Notes under the pieces: model-generated
Told to the model about the DNA's origin: nothing
Seen by the model: the letters and a program-made list of their open reading frames with translations, nothing else
Database searches by the model: none
DNA from: Sesamum alatum
Lineage: Eukaryota; Streptophyta; Magnoliopsida; Lamiales; Pedaliaceae
Assembly (NCBI GenBank): GCA_034509735.1
Contig: JACGWO010000008.1
Location: forward strand, 10,737,864-10,801,863
Length of the DNA: 64,000 bases
Reading direction: 5' to 3'
Shown: positions 42,094-54,655 of the stretch, one piece after another
Numbering within the stretch: the first letter of the stretch is position 1
Layout of the letters: every line of letters begins with the position of its first letter
Position numbers and translations under genes: made by a program

Positions 42094-44078
42094 TGAAATC
42101 CTAGCAAAGGCGTGTGGATCGGCCTGGGAGTAGTGCGAATACGGAAGCGCGGTATAATTAAAATTGCAAGAACTTAAAACATGCATAAACGATATAAAAA
42201 TAAACACGTTCAAGTGGTGTTCCCTTGAATCTCCCGGGCATTCGGTGTATCTCATGAATAATAAAAGCATACAAAAGTTTCATGGAGGCCATAGGGTTTA
42301 AAAGAAAAAGGGACGACAACATAAATCGGAAACCTACCGATTGTCATTTTCCTCTTTGAGTCGGTACTCGCGTTGTTCCCCGTTTTTCTCTAAGACCTCG
42401 AACGGGAGACCCTCTAATTCGTACACGCAATCCCCCCACGTATCTTGATCTTCGTGCTAGCGAAAGAACAAGTGTATGTTTTTGGAGAGGACGGATCGAT
42501 CGAACGTTATTGATTAACGAGATCAATCCTCCTTAGTGTTCAATTGTAAAATAAAAGAACAAGAAAGAGTTTCTTGGAAGAGAGGAAGAGAGTGCTCGGC
42601 CGAGAGAGTGAGAGAGGAGAGGGCCGAAGTGTGTTTGTGTGTGTGCTTCAAGTTTTTCATCATCTCTAATAAAGAGAAAACTTAGGAGAGTATTTATAGA
42701 GGAGGAATCCTATTCCTCTTCTAATTCCTACTCTTTGAAGACTCCTCCTTGAATAGGATTTGACCTAGTCAAATCCTAGTCAACTACTACCTTTCTTGGT
42801 CAAACCAATCTTAGCCATTGATTTCTCTCTTTAATCTCAACCATTGATTTAATTTAGTGGAATATTTAAATCTCATTTAAATAATCCTAAAGGCAATAAA
42901 CAAATATATCAAATATAAATATTTATTGCAAGCCCATTAAATTAATTTCCAATAAATCTAATTTATTAGATAAATTCCTTTCATCTAATAAAAGGAATTA
43001 ATTTCTTCCAAGAAAAGAAGGACCCAATTAAATCCAATTTAATCGTCCCATTCCTCCAAATATTTAATTCCAAATTAAATACGTAATGTGTGCAGATTGT
43101 GTGTGACTCTTTAGGTTCACCTTCAGCTAGACTTGGTTGGATTCCTAGAATCCGCCCGTTACCATGGGTGGCCGTCTAGCAACGGTCCATGACACTAGAG
43201 ACTAGGTGAAATATGCATGGGGATGAACATTCAGGCTCTACCGTACATCTATCCTTCCGTCTACTGTGTCACCACTTAGTATCTAGGGCACAGATTATGT
43301 AGGTACCCATTTTGGACCTAACTGACGGTCTGTCCTTTACCAAACATCGCAGGGAATCCTTCCCTTATGTTCAGTTGCTGTGGCCATAGATTTTAGGGAC
43401 AAGACACAGAGTATTGTGAGACACAACTGTCAACACCTTTTGACAGGAGAGAGGTCCTTTCTTGGAAAACTACTGTCACGTTGTACACCGTGGCTGCACT
43501 AGATATGGCTTATGACTACTCAAGTGCATTTTGGCAATCTCTCATCATACCTAAGATACAGTCTCGATGTACAGGTAAACTCAGCAATTCCTCAAGTCAA
43601 AGGATTTGACCTGTACCGTTAGAGCCGGGAACTCACGTTATACCTAGCCGACCCTACTCAAGGTCTTCCGTAAGACGGTTCCCGCGAGTCACCTCAGTCG
43701 GCCGCTCCCCAGCAGGTCAACCCACTAACATTGCTCAGACGACCCTCGTCACCCGTCGATGAAACACGACAGCAGATGCTTAGTGCAAGTCTCGAGGGGA
43801 ATCTCGTTACCCATTTTCGAGTTTCCTTGACTTGGAGATTTTCAGACTGATTCAGCGGAACTGATTTCATGGACCTACCTCAAAGCGTAGTCCCAGTCCC
43901 CGAAATGTGATTTCAGTCTGTAGGCTTTGCTTGTGTAGCGAACAGTTATAAAGCAGATAAAGTGAACACAGGCAAAGTATGCGCCAAATGAATTTCACTT
44001 TCTTATTCATCAAAGTTTTACCAAAAACTTCGAAATTGTTCAGACATAGGTTACAATTCGCCTACCAAGATTGGCTAC
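42094..44078 (-). repeat. Element A 5' LTR, missing its outer end
   Basis: It matches the 3' LTR from TGAAATCCTAGC up to TTGGCTAC at 44078. The last 19 bp of the LTR (ATGGTCACC through TAACA on +) are absent, and LTR B starts at the next base. It contains a TATA box at about 42690. Confidence 0.9.
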
Positions 44079-44540
44079 TGAAAGATTGTGGATCGTCCCG
44101 GGAAATAGTGCGAATGCGGAAGCGCGGTATAAAATTAAATAACAAAAATTTAAACATGCTTTACATAAATTAAAGAACACGTTCAAGGGGTGTACCATTG
44201 AAATTCCCGGGTGTTCGGTGTATCTCGTGAATTAGAAAGCATAGAAAGAATCATCGAGACCATAGGATTAAAATAAAAGAGGACGAAAAAATAAATGGGA
44301 CCTACCGATTGTTGTTTTCGTCTTCTAACCGGTACTTGCGTTGTTCCCCGATTTGCACCAAATCTCGTGTATGAGACTCTCCAAATTGTGACACGCAATC
44401 CACCTACGTATCTTGCACGTCGTGCTAGCAAACGAACAAGTGTTTTGGAGAGGATGGATCAATCGCACGTTATTAGGTTAACGGGATTAATCCTCCTATG
44501 TTCAATTGTGCCAAGAATAAAAGAACAAGAAAGTGATATT

Positions 44541-44578
<38 letters not shown>

Positions 44579-46039
44579 CGGACGAGAGGAGAGAGGACGA
44601 GAGTGTGTGTGTGTGTGTGTGTGTGTGTTGGAGTATCATCATCCCTCTTATGTGGAGGGGCTAGGACTATTTATAGAGGAAGAGTTTAATCCTCTTCAAA
44701 CTCCAACTCTAGAAGACTAATTTTGACCTAGTCAAAGTCCTAGTCAAATTTAATCCTAGCCATCCATCTCTCCTTTTATCTCAACCATTAATTTAATTTA
44801 ATTGAATATTTAAAACCTATTTAAATATTCCAAAGAGAAATAAATAAATATAATAAATATAAATACTTATTCTAGTCCCATTAAATTAATTTTTAATAAA
44901 TCTAATTTATTAGATTAATCCCTTTTATCTAATAAAAGGAATTAATTCTCTCCAAGAAAATTAAGGACCCGATTAAATCCAATTTAATCATTCTATTTCT
45001 CCAATATTTAATTCCAAATTAAATACTTAATGTGTGTGGATTGTGTGTGACTCTTTAGGTTCACCTTTCAGCTAGACTTGGTCGGATTCCTAGAATCCGC
45101 CCGTTACCATGGGTGGCCATCTAGCAACGGTCCGTGGCACTAGAGACTAGGTGAATATTCGGGGATAGACATTTAGACTCTAACAGTACACTTGTCCTTC
45201 TGTCTACGGTCTCACCACTTAGGGTCTAGGGCACGAAAAATGCAGGTACCCATTTTGGACCTAAGTGTCGGTTTGTCCTTACTAAACACCGCAAGGGAAA
45301 CCTTCCCTTTTGTTCAGTTACTGTGGCCACAGATTTTAGGGACAAGACACAGAGCATATGTGAGACTTAACTGTCAATACCTTTTGACAGGAGACAGATC
45401 CTTTCTTGGAAACTACTGTCACTCTGCACACCAGAGCTGCACTAGACATGGCTTATGACTAATCAAGTGCTTCTTGGCAATCTCTCACCATATCTAAGAT
45501 ACAGACCTGATATACAGGTAAACTCAGCAGTTCATCAAGTCAAAGGACTTGACCTGTACCGTTGGAACCGGGAATACACGTCATACCTAGCCGACCCTAC
45601 TCAAGGTCCTCCGTAAGACAGTTCCTACGAGTCACCTCAGTCAGCTGCTCCCTAGCAGGCTAACCCACTAACACTGCTTAGACGACCTTCGTCACCCGTC
45701 AATGAAATACGACAGCAGATGCTTAGTGCAAGTCTCAAGGGGAATCTCGGTACCCATTTTCGAGATTCCTTGACTTGGAGATTTCCGAACTGATTCGGCG
45801 AGACTGATTTCATGGACCTACCTCCAAGCGTAGTCCCAGTCCCCGAAATACGTTTTCAGTCTGTGGACTTTGTTTGCATAGTGAACAGATACGTAATGCA
45901 GATAAAGTGAACACAACAAAGTAGTGCCAAATGAATTTCACTTCTTTATTCATTAATGATTTATCAAATCCCTGAAATTGTCTAGAAATAGGTTACATTT
46001 TTGCCTGCCAAGATTGGCTACATGGTCACCTATTCTACA
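44079..46039 (-). repeat. Element B 3' LTR, 1961 bp
   Basis: On + it runs from TGAAAGATTGTGGATCGTCC to ACCTATTCTACA. It is homologous to LTR A but clearly diverged. It holds expanded GA (44543-44577) and GT (44603-44628) microsatellites and a TATA box (CCTCTATAAATAG on minus) at about 44666-44679. The polypurine tract next to it (46040-46052) has lost bases. Confidence 0.88.
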
Positions 46040-46052
46040 TCTCCCACTTACC

Positions 46053-47450
46053 TTTAAGCCAATCGCCCATATGTCTAATCCCCATATTCTCAAAATGTTG
46101 CGTATGAGCGCTCTGCCACATAGCTTTTGTCAGCGATCTGCTGTGTTGTCTGCTGAGTTGACTCGGTCCACCCGAACGTCACCTCTTCCTACTTATTTCT
46201 CTAAGAAGATGTAGCGTCTATGAATGTGTTTGGAACGGTGATGAGATCTCGGTTCCTTTGCTTGCGCTATTGCACCGTTGTTATCACAAAAGATGACAAC
46301 GGGCTTGGCAAATGCTAGGCACCACACCCAACTCTTGGATGTAGTTTCTCATCCAAGCCGCTTCCTTGGCAGCTTCTGAAGCTGCTATGTATTCGGCCTC
46401 AGTGGTGGAGTCAGTAGTGGTTGCTTGCTTAGAACTTTTCCAAGCCACTACTCCTCCATTGAGCTTGAATACATAATCCGATTGAGACTTGGCATCATAG
46501 TCATCAGACTGGAAGCTAGCATCGCTAAAGCCTTCCAGGATCAGTTCTCCATTGCCATATGACTAAGAACATTTCCTTAGTCCTCCTTAGGTACTTAAGG
46601 ATGCCCTTAACAGCATTCCAATGTGCCTCTCCCGCACAAGACTGATATCTGCTTGTCACGCTCAAAGCGTAAGCAATGTCAGGACTGGTGCAGTGGGCCG
46701 CATATTGGATGCTACCTACGGCAGAAGCATAGGGGATGACTTTCATCCTTTCAAGTTCCTCATCAGTCTGCGGGGACTGTTTCTTGGATAACTTGATCCC
46801 ATGCTCATGGGAAGGAATCCTCATTTGGAGTTGTCCATTCCGATATCTCTTTAGGACTTTCTCCATATACGAGTTTTGGGTGAGCCCTAACATCCTTTTA
46901 GATCTGTCCCTAACAATCTGGATGCCTAGGATGTAGGAGGCTTCACCCAAGTCCTTCATGGAAAACTGGGTTGATAACCATGCTTTTGTGTCACCCAACA
47001 TTCTAACATCATTATCTATGAGTAGAATGTCATCCACATAAAGCACTAGGAACACTATGGAGCTCCCACTGATCTTCTTGTATACACAAGGGTTGGATTC
47101 ATTTTTTATGAAGTCATAGCCCGTATCACTTCATCAAAGCGAATGTTCCAACTTCGGGATGCTTGTTTGACACCATAGATGGACTTCTGGACACGAGAGA
47201 CTTTCTATTCTTCTCCAGTGACTGTGAAACCCTCCGGCTGATCCATATAGATCTCTTCCTCAACGAAACCATTGAGGAAGGCCGTTTTCACGTCCATGTG
47301 CCATATCTCATAGTCATACCATGTTGCTATGGTGAGCAGGATCGAATGGATTTAGCCATGGCTACCGGCGAGTAGGTGTCCTCAAAATCGACCCTGGGTC
47401 GTTGAGTGTACCCCTTAGCTACTAGCCTAGCCTTAAAAGTCGTGACTTCT
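46053..47450 (-). pseudogene. Element B RNase H and reverse transcriptase
   Basis: RNase H words (S-S-K-Q-A-T-T-T-D-S-T-T-E-A-E-Y-I-A-like, read near 46440-46380, and C-D-N-N-G near 46290) precede RT on +. The 47055-46525 frame has L-Y-V-D-D-I-L-L-I-D-N-D, so the catalytic box is intact, then F-S-M-K-D-L-G-E-A-S-Y-I-L-G and C-T-S-P-D-I-A-Y-A-L. The upstream RT parts (M-D-V-K-T-A-F-L-N near 47290, G-Y-T-Q-R near 47405) are in other frames. Confidence 0.87.
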
Positions 47451-47528
47451 CCATCAACGCCAAGATTGCGCTTGTAGTCCCCACTTACAGCCAACTGGCT
47501 TAACACCTTTCGGTGGATCTACAAGTCT

Positions 47529-48920
47529 TCAGACTTGGTTCTCGCTCATGGAGTCCATTTCGGTTTTCATGGCCTCAAGCCATTTCCCGGAGTCGATGTC
47601 AGACATCGCTTCTCCGTATGTCTTAGGATCGTTATCCAGCAGACCGGTCGTATTTAGAAAGCCATATCTCACTGGAGGTCTGGACTCTCTAGTAGACCTA
47701 CGGAGAACGGGAACGTCAGTGGTGAGTGTGGGCGCGGACTGTATAGGGGCTGACGGTTCAGGCACTGGGGCTGGCTGTTCCCGAGGCTGTCCTTCATGCC
47801 TAGCATGCTGGACTTCTCGAGGTCGGTCAGCCCTTCGGGTATTTATCCTGAATCCTCTAAGTGAGAAATCCGCAACTACCTCTGATGACTGGTTTCCATC
47901 ACTTGATTCCTCAAGGATCAGTTCATCAGGTTGGATATCCTCTAGGAAGCCTTGTTCCAAGAACACTGCATTCCTTGAAACAAATACTTTTTGTTCCAAG
48001 GGGTTATAAAAGTAATAACCCGCAGTTTCTTTAGGGTATCCAATGAACCTGCATAAGCTAGACCTGGATTCTACCTTATGTCCCACTAACCTCTTACGTA
48101 TGCAGGGCTACCCCCACACTTTCAAGTAGTTGTAGGATGCAGGCTTGCCATGTCATATCTCATATGGCGTTTGGGTCAATACACTGGTTGGCGCCAAATT
48201 TAGCAACTTGGCCGCCGTTTCCAATGTGTAGCCCCAAAAGGACAAGGGCAATTTGTTAAAACTCATCATGGATCGATCCATGTCCAACAGGGTTCGATTC
48301 CTCTTTCAGAGACACCATTTAATTGTGGTGTCTCGGGAGGTGTCGATTCAGATATTATACCATTTTCTTTTAGATAATTAAGGAACTCGGTACTAAGGTA
48401 TTCTCCGCCTCGGTCTGACCGTAGGACTTTAATTTTGCAGTTGGTTTTGGTTCTCTACTTCAAGTCTGAATTCTTTAAACCTCTCAAGAGCTTCAGACTT
48501 GTACCTCATCAGGTAAACATACCATGAATGATCATTGGTAAAGGTTATGAAGTAGGAGAATCCACCTCGGGCCTGCATCCTCAGTGGTCCACATACGTCT
48601 GTATGGACCAAGTCCAACAGACTTGTGGCAAGCTAGTAGCTCACTTGGTCATTTTCCCTCTTAGACAGGATTCACAAGTTAGTAGCTCACTCAGTCCTAC
48701 CTCTAGGCTCTTTGAGTCTACCAATCTTTTCATCCTATCTTGGGATATGTGACCTAGCCTAGCGTGCCACAGTCGTGCGTTCCCGTTATTTATCTATTTT
48801 ACGTTTGTGTTGAGCGTTAAGAACGAAGTTCGTTTGTTGCAAGATATAGAGCCCATTATTAAGTGTACCAAGTAGATGAGCGATTCCACACCTCATCAAA
48901 TAAAAGCAATTTTTATTGTT
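47529..48920 (-). pseudogene. Element B integrase and linker to RT
   Basis: The 48086-47529 frame covers the integrase C terminus and linker: C-R-F-I-G-Y-P-K-E-T-A-G-Y-Y-F-Y, V-F-L-E-Q-G-F, then V-L-R-R-S-T-R-E-S-R and the start of RT, W-L-E-A-M-K-T-E-M-D. Upstream, the 48617-48429 frame has D-L-V-H-T-D-V-C-G-P-L and F-T-N-D-H-S, and F-W-G-Y-T-L-E-T near 48240 is also visible. Frameshifts separate the blocks, and a short duplication (AGTAGCTCACT, near 48635 and 48681) interrupts the zinc-proximal part. Confidence 0.85.
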
Positions 48921-48999
48921 ATAAACTCATAACCACTATTGTCTAACAATGGAATGGAAATGATGTTTTTAATCAATACTAGGTACATAATAAAACTTG

Positions 49000-50130
49000 C
49001 TCTAATTCTATGCTAATAATTATCAACTAACTACTAGAGTGGCGGATCCTACTACTTCTGCCGAGATGGCCTTGCCATTCCCAAGCTTCAGGATCATATC
49101 CCTGCTACCCAGTTTTCTGCTTCTTTTTAGCACCTGCAAATTGTTTCAAATGTGAGCTCCACAGCTGGTATCTAATACCCAAAAGGCAGAATTATTGACC
49201 ATATTAACCTCAATCACAAATATACCTTGGTTCGAGATGAGCTTGGGGCACTCCCTCTTCCAATGCCCTTTCTCACTGGCAGTTTGATAACATATGTCAT
49301 ATGCCCTCGAACTGTTGCTCTGGAGACAACCTTTTCCATTTTTCTTTGTCTTTCCCTCTTTGGCAATGGGAACACTCTTAGTGTTTCGTAGCTGCTTTTG
49401 ACGGCTTTTCCTTTCCTTTCTTCCTTTTCCAACGTCCGGCACCCTTGCCTTTCGTTTAGAAGTCGAAGCACCTTCAAACAATACCGAAGGCGTGGACTTT
49501 TTTGTCGTTGCCTCGTAAAGTATTGCACCAACATATTAATCAACTCATGATGCCCTTCTCAAGTGCGTTCATGTTGTAGTTGACAAAAATTGGTCGATAG
49601 GAGGATGGGAGTGACTGAAGGATCACATCTATGTACATCTCATTATCGAGGCCTGCCTTTAGGTGTCTTCGGGTGGGTTTGTGTGGTGGCTTTTCCACAG
49701 GGTAAAGCATTTTAACCTCCGTGCTCTTGTACAGAGGATTCTTCTGTCATTTTGGTTCCAAAGAACGCCTTGGTCGTGACATACCTAGTATGCCGGTCCA
49801 GGACTGCATAGCAATCCTTAAGGCGAGCCATATGGAAGGGGACACAATCGTTCTTAGCCTTTCATACTGCTTCTGAATCTCATTCGTCATCAGAAAGCAA
49901 GTATGACGCTACAGACATTCCGTTATCCTTATGCCAAGTCTTCGAACGTCTCACGTTCTTCTGGCGTGGATCCTTCTGGTAAAGGTCCTTAGGAAGAGAG
50001 GCGGCTCGTCCATGACGTAGCCTTGGTTCTCGTAATCCAGGACTATCCTGAGATTGCGCAACCAGTCGTTGTAATTTGTTCCATTGAAATTGTTTGTCTC
50101 AAGAATGGTCGAAAGTGGGTCCTTAGACAT
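49000..50130 (-). pseudogene. Element B gag and protease
   Basis: The gag start M-S-K-D-P-L lies at 50130 (minus), followed by Y-N-D-W-L-R-N-L-R-I-V-L near 50060 and T-L-P-E-G-S-T-P near 49985, all broken by frequent indels. The 49481-49146 frame gives the gag tail, a damaged knuckle (G-H-W-K-R-E-C-P-K-L) and W-V-L-D-T-S-C-G-A-H-I, in which the protease D-T-G has become D-T-S. Extra bases are common relative to A. Confidence 0.83.
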
Positions 50131-51850
50131 TTTAAATATAACATTTAAACATTAGAGTTCGCGATCACGTGAGAATATAAAAGACGGTGGTTTGATAAAT
50201 AATTAAATGCCTTGGTGTTTAGTCATTTAATGCTCCCATTATTTATACGGAAAACACGGTGTTATCTCAACGTTATTTTTCGGGAACCCTTTCCTAGTGG
50301 GCTTGGGATCCACAGGGAATTTTTTCCATAACCCCGCTTTTACGATTCGCATGGGAAAAATCCTGTGGGAGGTATAGCCCATTACCATTCTTCGTTCCAC
50401 AAGGTTCCCAAGATTATTGCCTCAACCCTTCACATGATTCCGAGGACTCCAAGCGAATCATTGCCAATCGGGCGTTTAGACCCGACCCAATCAACGAGCC
50501 ATAGACCTCACTGCTACCTCCACGACTCGTGAGATAGGTAACAGTGGTCTACTTTTCGTTTGTGACATAAGTGCAGGCTTCTTTTAAGTACAATAGACGT
50601 GCCACGACTCGTGAGACCACGCTATCGACCTAAATTAGCTTCCTCACTATGCAATGGATTGAAAGGCATGGACAAACTCCTAGAGTTCATGTTCCACTTT
50701 GTCTAGGGTCTTAATATTTGGACATTGGTCCAACCAATGTGAGAGTAGTTAATGACCGAGATCTCATAAAGTAAATATATCAACACATTCATCCAGAATG
50801 CGTAATAAATAAATTGCATCCACAGCAGTTAATGATAAATAAACGCCATTCATCCATCATAATAACCACATGCAAAATTAAAGCCTAGCACTCCCCCGTT
50901 GGATGATCACGAGCCCCGAATCCCTAATGCGATCCACTGAGCCCGCAGTGGATCTATGGTCAATCTAGGGTTGGTCCTACACTATTACATTAATAGTTAT
51001 CCAATCATCATTCTGATGGGCCCTTAGTCTCTTTTTCTCTTTCTTCTCTTCATGGAAACACCTTGGATCCTCCAGTCTGGGCTCTCCATGTGGACCTTCC
51101 TTCTTCTCCATCAATTACTAAAATTAAAATCTCACTCCTATTCTACTCTCATTACATATTAAAAAAATAGAAACCCCAGCGAAAAACCCGAGGGGAAGTT
51201 ACATAAGGAGGGAGATAGAATGCCTTATTATTCCAAGGCAACTAGAAAGGGAGAAGAGAAGAAAGCAGTAAAAGAGGCACACGGGCCCAACATAAAACTA
51301 AACCATACATTTGGTCTAGGGCTCGTGATCATCCATTTCCATCCAACGCACATAATCATATGATCCCATCACAAAATACATGCTACGAGAACAGATGATT
51401 ACAATTCACAATGTAATCCAAGATAAAAATAAATGCGTAACGTATGAAAATATTGGTATCAACCGTTGGTAATAATATTTTTCTCGTTTTAGGAAGACCT
51501 TTTCCTCATTATTTCTAGGTAAATTATCCCCGGGGATTCCAAATCCAATATAATTCTACCTCCTAAAATAATGTCTTAAGAAAATAGGTAAAAATTAAAC
51601 AAAAATTCAAATTTTCTAGAATTAATTAAAATATTATAAACTTGAAAATAAGGAGAAAACCCTAACAGCCGATAGTCGGCGGCCGCCACCGGCAGCAGCC
51701 AGCCTGCCGCGCGCGGCAGGTGCTGCCTGGACCGGCGCGCGCTGGGCGCAGGCCCTGCCTGCTTGCGTGCGCGCAGGCTCCCTTTGCCGCGCGAGCGTGC
51801 AGACACCATAGTCTGCGTGCGCACGCGCCCTGGCGGTGCCTATTGGGCTC
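50131..51850 (-). other. Element B leader, truncated in the GC-rich block
   Basis: Homologous to the leaders of A, C and Copia-1. The inverted repeat is perfect here: GGATGATCACGAGCCC at 50901 and GGGCTCGTGATCATCC at about 51319-51334. The GC-rich block starts at about 51662 and is cut at about 51845-51856, where LTR C begins. No gene. Confidence 0.7.
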
Positions 51851-51856
51851 GTTGAA

Positions 51857-52718
51857 CTTCTTCCCATATTGAAGCATGGCTGAAATGCTCCCTTAGAAGA
51901 AGCTAAAATCAGCCATGTTTCATGCAAGGTGGTAAGTTGACTTATCTCTTTGAAAAAGAGACAAATCAACTCCAACCAAGCCCTTCAACTTTCGGTATGA
52001 TTTGATCATACCTTAAAAGTTGGTAGGCTTAATTGAAGAATTTTTTTTAATGGTGATTGATTTGGGGATTGTATCTAGACATCCTTGGATGAACCTAGAC
52101 ACATTCCCAATAATCACATTAATTATGTATATATGAGTTAATACAACACTTGTGTAAGTAGAATCATTATTCATCTTTTTCAAGGAAAAAGAAGAAGAAT
52201 TTTCGGCCCCTCTCTCTCTCTCTAACTTCGGCCATCTCTCTCCCTTCCCACTTGTATTCTTCACTTGATTTTAAATCAAAAGGAAGAACAAAGTAGGTTT
52301 AAGAGAACACTAATTCATAGTGTGTTCTCTTGAACCGATTCCTTCCTAAACTCATTTTCTTCTAGCAAAAAAAATGTGCATTTCTTTCTGGTGTGGTGTG
52401 GATCACCTTTGGAGAATCCATACGTTTGGATTTCGTGAGCAATTTCTGAAAAAGGAATAACACAAGTAGCCGAGCCACACGTAAAGTCATCAAAGGTAAC
52501 ATTTTATTAAGCTTTGAATAGTTTTGTTTTTGATCTATTCCCTATGTGTTACATATATGCTGTTAACATTAATACATCCTACATCGAACGCCCAATTGAG
52601 CACTCAGGGTACACCCCTTGGGACACATTTATTTAAATTTGATTTAAAATTTACACACTATTTCTCGCTTCCGCTTCCGCTTCCGCTCGCGCTCTCGGGC
52701 GCGATACGTTTGTCTTCA
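51857..52718 (+). repeat. Element C left LTR, 3' portion only
   Basis: From CTTCCCATATTGAAGCATGG the sequence follows the right LTR from about 59948 to its end (TTGTCTTCA at 52718). The missing U3 start means the truncation happened after integration. CT-rich (TCTCTCTCTC) and GC-hexamer (CTTCCG) words are conserved. Confidence 0.88.
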
Positions 52719-52720
52719 AT

Positions 52721-52733
52721 TGGTATCAGAGCC
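52721..52733 (+). other. Element C primer binding site
   Basis: TGGTATCAGAGCC, two bases after the LTR end, is the initiator Met tRNA complement. Confidence 0.88.
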
Positions 52734-52734
52734 C

Positions 52735-54655
52735 AGTTCGATGTAAGGGCATAGATCTATGTGTTTGCATGATCTACTTGCTGTTATGGCTTTAATGGCA
52801 TGTTTAATTACATAAATATATGAATGATATGATGATTCAATTGTTTGAATTTAATGGACTTTTAAGCATGCTTATTTTCTTAGATTGGATCTAGAATTGC
52901 ATGCTCATTTTCAGTTTATTTCTGTTTAAATGTGCTGAAAAAATTATGTCGAAAAAATTTGGAAAAACGAACATCAGCGGCAGCAGTTGGCTGCCTGCCC
53001 CTGCCGGCCCGGTCACTGGCTGGCAAGCGCGCGCGGACTTACGCCTGCAAGCAGGCCTGGCCGGCATGCCTGCCAGCTTGCGTGTTGGCAGGGGCGGCCG
53101 CGCATATTCGGACGCACGCAGGCGGGTGCCTGCGCACGCTGGGGCTTCGACCAGCGCTCGTTTTGCGCAAGCATGCCGCTGCCGGCCGAGGCCAGCGCGG
53201 CACGGAACGCGCGCGCGGCTGGCCGACAGGCACAAGGCTGGGCCGTTTTGTGCCTTTTTTGACGTTTTTTCGGAAAATTTGATTTTCTACCTTTTCTACA
53301 CAATATTCTGAAAATGTATTAATTTTTGCACATTTGATTTTGGAATAATTGGATTGTTCCTTAGATCAAATTTGCTTAATTAATTTGGGATTAATACATG
53401 CATTGGATGCATTGTTTATAATGTCCATTAAATTTGAAATTTGAATTTTGCATATTGTTTATGTATTCATGTTTTTTGTGATGTTGGAGATCACTTGGAT
53501 ATTTGGAATATCCATGATTTATGCATAATTATTTGGAATAATTGTGTTATGTGTGTTGATGGAATCAACATGGGATGATCACAAAAGCCCTAGACCTTGT
53601 ATATGGATGAATGTATGAATGTTTACATATCTGTTGGGTGGGGCCTGCGTGCCTCTTGTTTTGGGACTATTATCTCCCGTATTTCAGCCTCATGATATTA
53701 AGGCTTGTTATTATTTCCAATGTATTACTTTCATTTGTAATGAGAGTAGATAGGATTGGTGAGGTTTTATTTTAACAAGCTTGTGGAGTCGGTGACCTAA
53801 GGTGAAGCATCAAGGCGTGAAATAAGAAGCATTACAAGGCCAATTGGAATGACAATGGGTATATCACTTTGTAATAATTTAGGACCACCCTAGACAGACC
53901 ATAGACTCACTGCGGGCTCAGTGGGTCGCATAGGTTGGGCTTGTGATCATCCTAACAGGGTATGCTATGTTTTCTGCATGCAGCGTATTTATTTATCGCT
54001 TTAAAATATTGGATATTTATGCATGCTAAAACACCATAATGTGATGAGGTCTCGATCGTACACAAACTCTCATTTGGTTGGACCAAATTAAATATTAGGC
54101 CCAGAACGGACTTGGATCAAAATGGTATTTTGATTTGTCCGAGCCTTCCATCCACAACAATATGATGAGGAAGCTACCATTACCCAAGTGTGGTCTCACG
54201 AGTCGTGGCACACTTGGACTAGGGCAAAGCTTCACCATTGTTGTGAAACAAAGAGACTGCGCTCGTTGTTTTCCTGTCTCACGAGTCGTAGGGGGCGACA
54301 GTTTAAGGCATGATTTGGTTGATGGGTTCGGCCCAACAGTGAGTAACATGGTCCGCTTGGAGTCCTCGGAACCATGCAAATAGGTAAGAAAAAATATCTT
54401 GGGAATCTCATTGGATGATATGATATTGAATATCTCCACGAGGTTTTCTTCATGTGAATCGTAAAAGCGGGGGCATGGAGATTACGCTTGTGGATCCCAA
54501 GCCCACTAGAAATGATTTTCCGAAACTCCGCTTGAGAGTGGCGGACTTTCGTATAAATAGTGGGCAGGGTTAAAGACTAAAGACCAAGTCTTCAACTTGA
54601 ACATAATATTACCATCATTTGCTAATTTTTGCTTTACATTTTTATTAATGTAGAT
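52735..54655 (+). other. Element C 5' leader with GC-rich block
   Basis: The GC-rich block lies at about 52976-53250 (GCCTGC, GGCCGGC and GCGCGCGG words) and ends in GGGCCGTTTTG as in Copia-1. The inverted repeat pair is at 53573-53582 (GGATGATCAC) and 53937-53952 (GGGCTTGTGATCATCC). Arg/Ala-rich open frames in the block occur on both strands without any motif. The leader ends TTAATGTAGAT before the gag ATG. Confidence 0.7.

Larger units (their letters stand above)
33831..44078 (-). mobile_element. Ty1/Copia element A, best-preserved copy
   Basis: The minus-strand element has LTRs at 33831-35831 (3') and 42094-44078 (5', lacking its outermost bases), a polypurine tract, RNase H, RT, integrase, protease and gag in reversed order, a long leader and the primer site. 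It belongs to the same family as Copia-1, B and C. Its frames are more open than theirs: about 450 codons without interruption cover the gag tail, protease and most of integrase. Breaks that remain are a short deletion in gag and a few stops and shifts in integrase and RT. Confidence 0.92.
44079..51850 (-). mobile_element. Ty1/Copia element B, 5'-truncated
   Basis: The minus-strand element keeps its 3' LTR (44079-46039), all pol domains in broken frames, gag, and a leader up to its GC-rich block. It then stops at about 51850, with no primer site and no 5' LTR. Element C starts there in the opposite orientation. The coding region has many single-base indels, more than A. Confidence 0.87.

Noticed and set aside
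44543..44628. GA and GT runs as a CRISPR-like or satellite array
   Set aside because: They are simple dinucleotide microsatellites inside LTR B, with shorter versions in LTR A; no spacers or repeat units exist.
52891..53311. Overlapping Arg/Ala-rich frames in the leader of element C, and the same in Copia-1 (24367-24701)
   Set aside because: Same reasons as for element A; no frame is conserved between copies.
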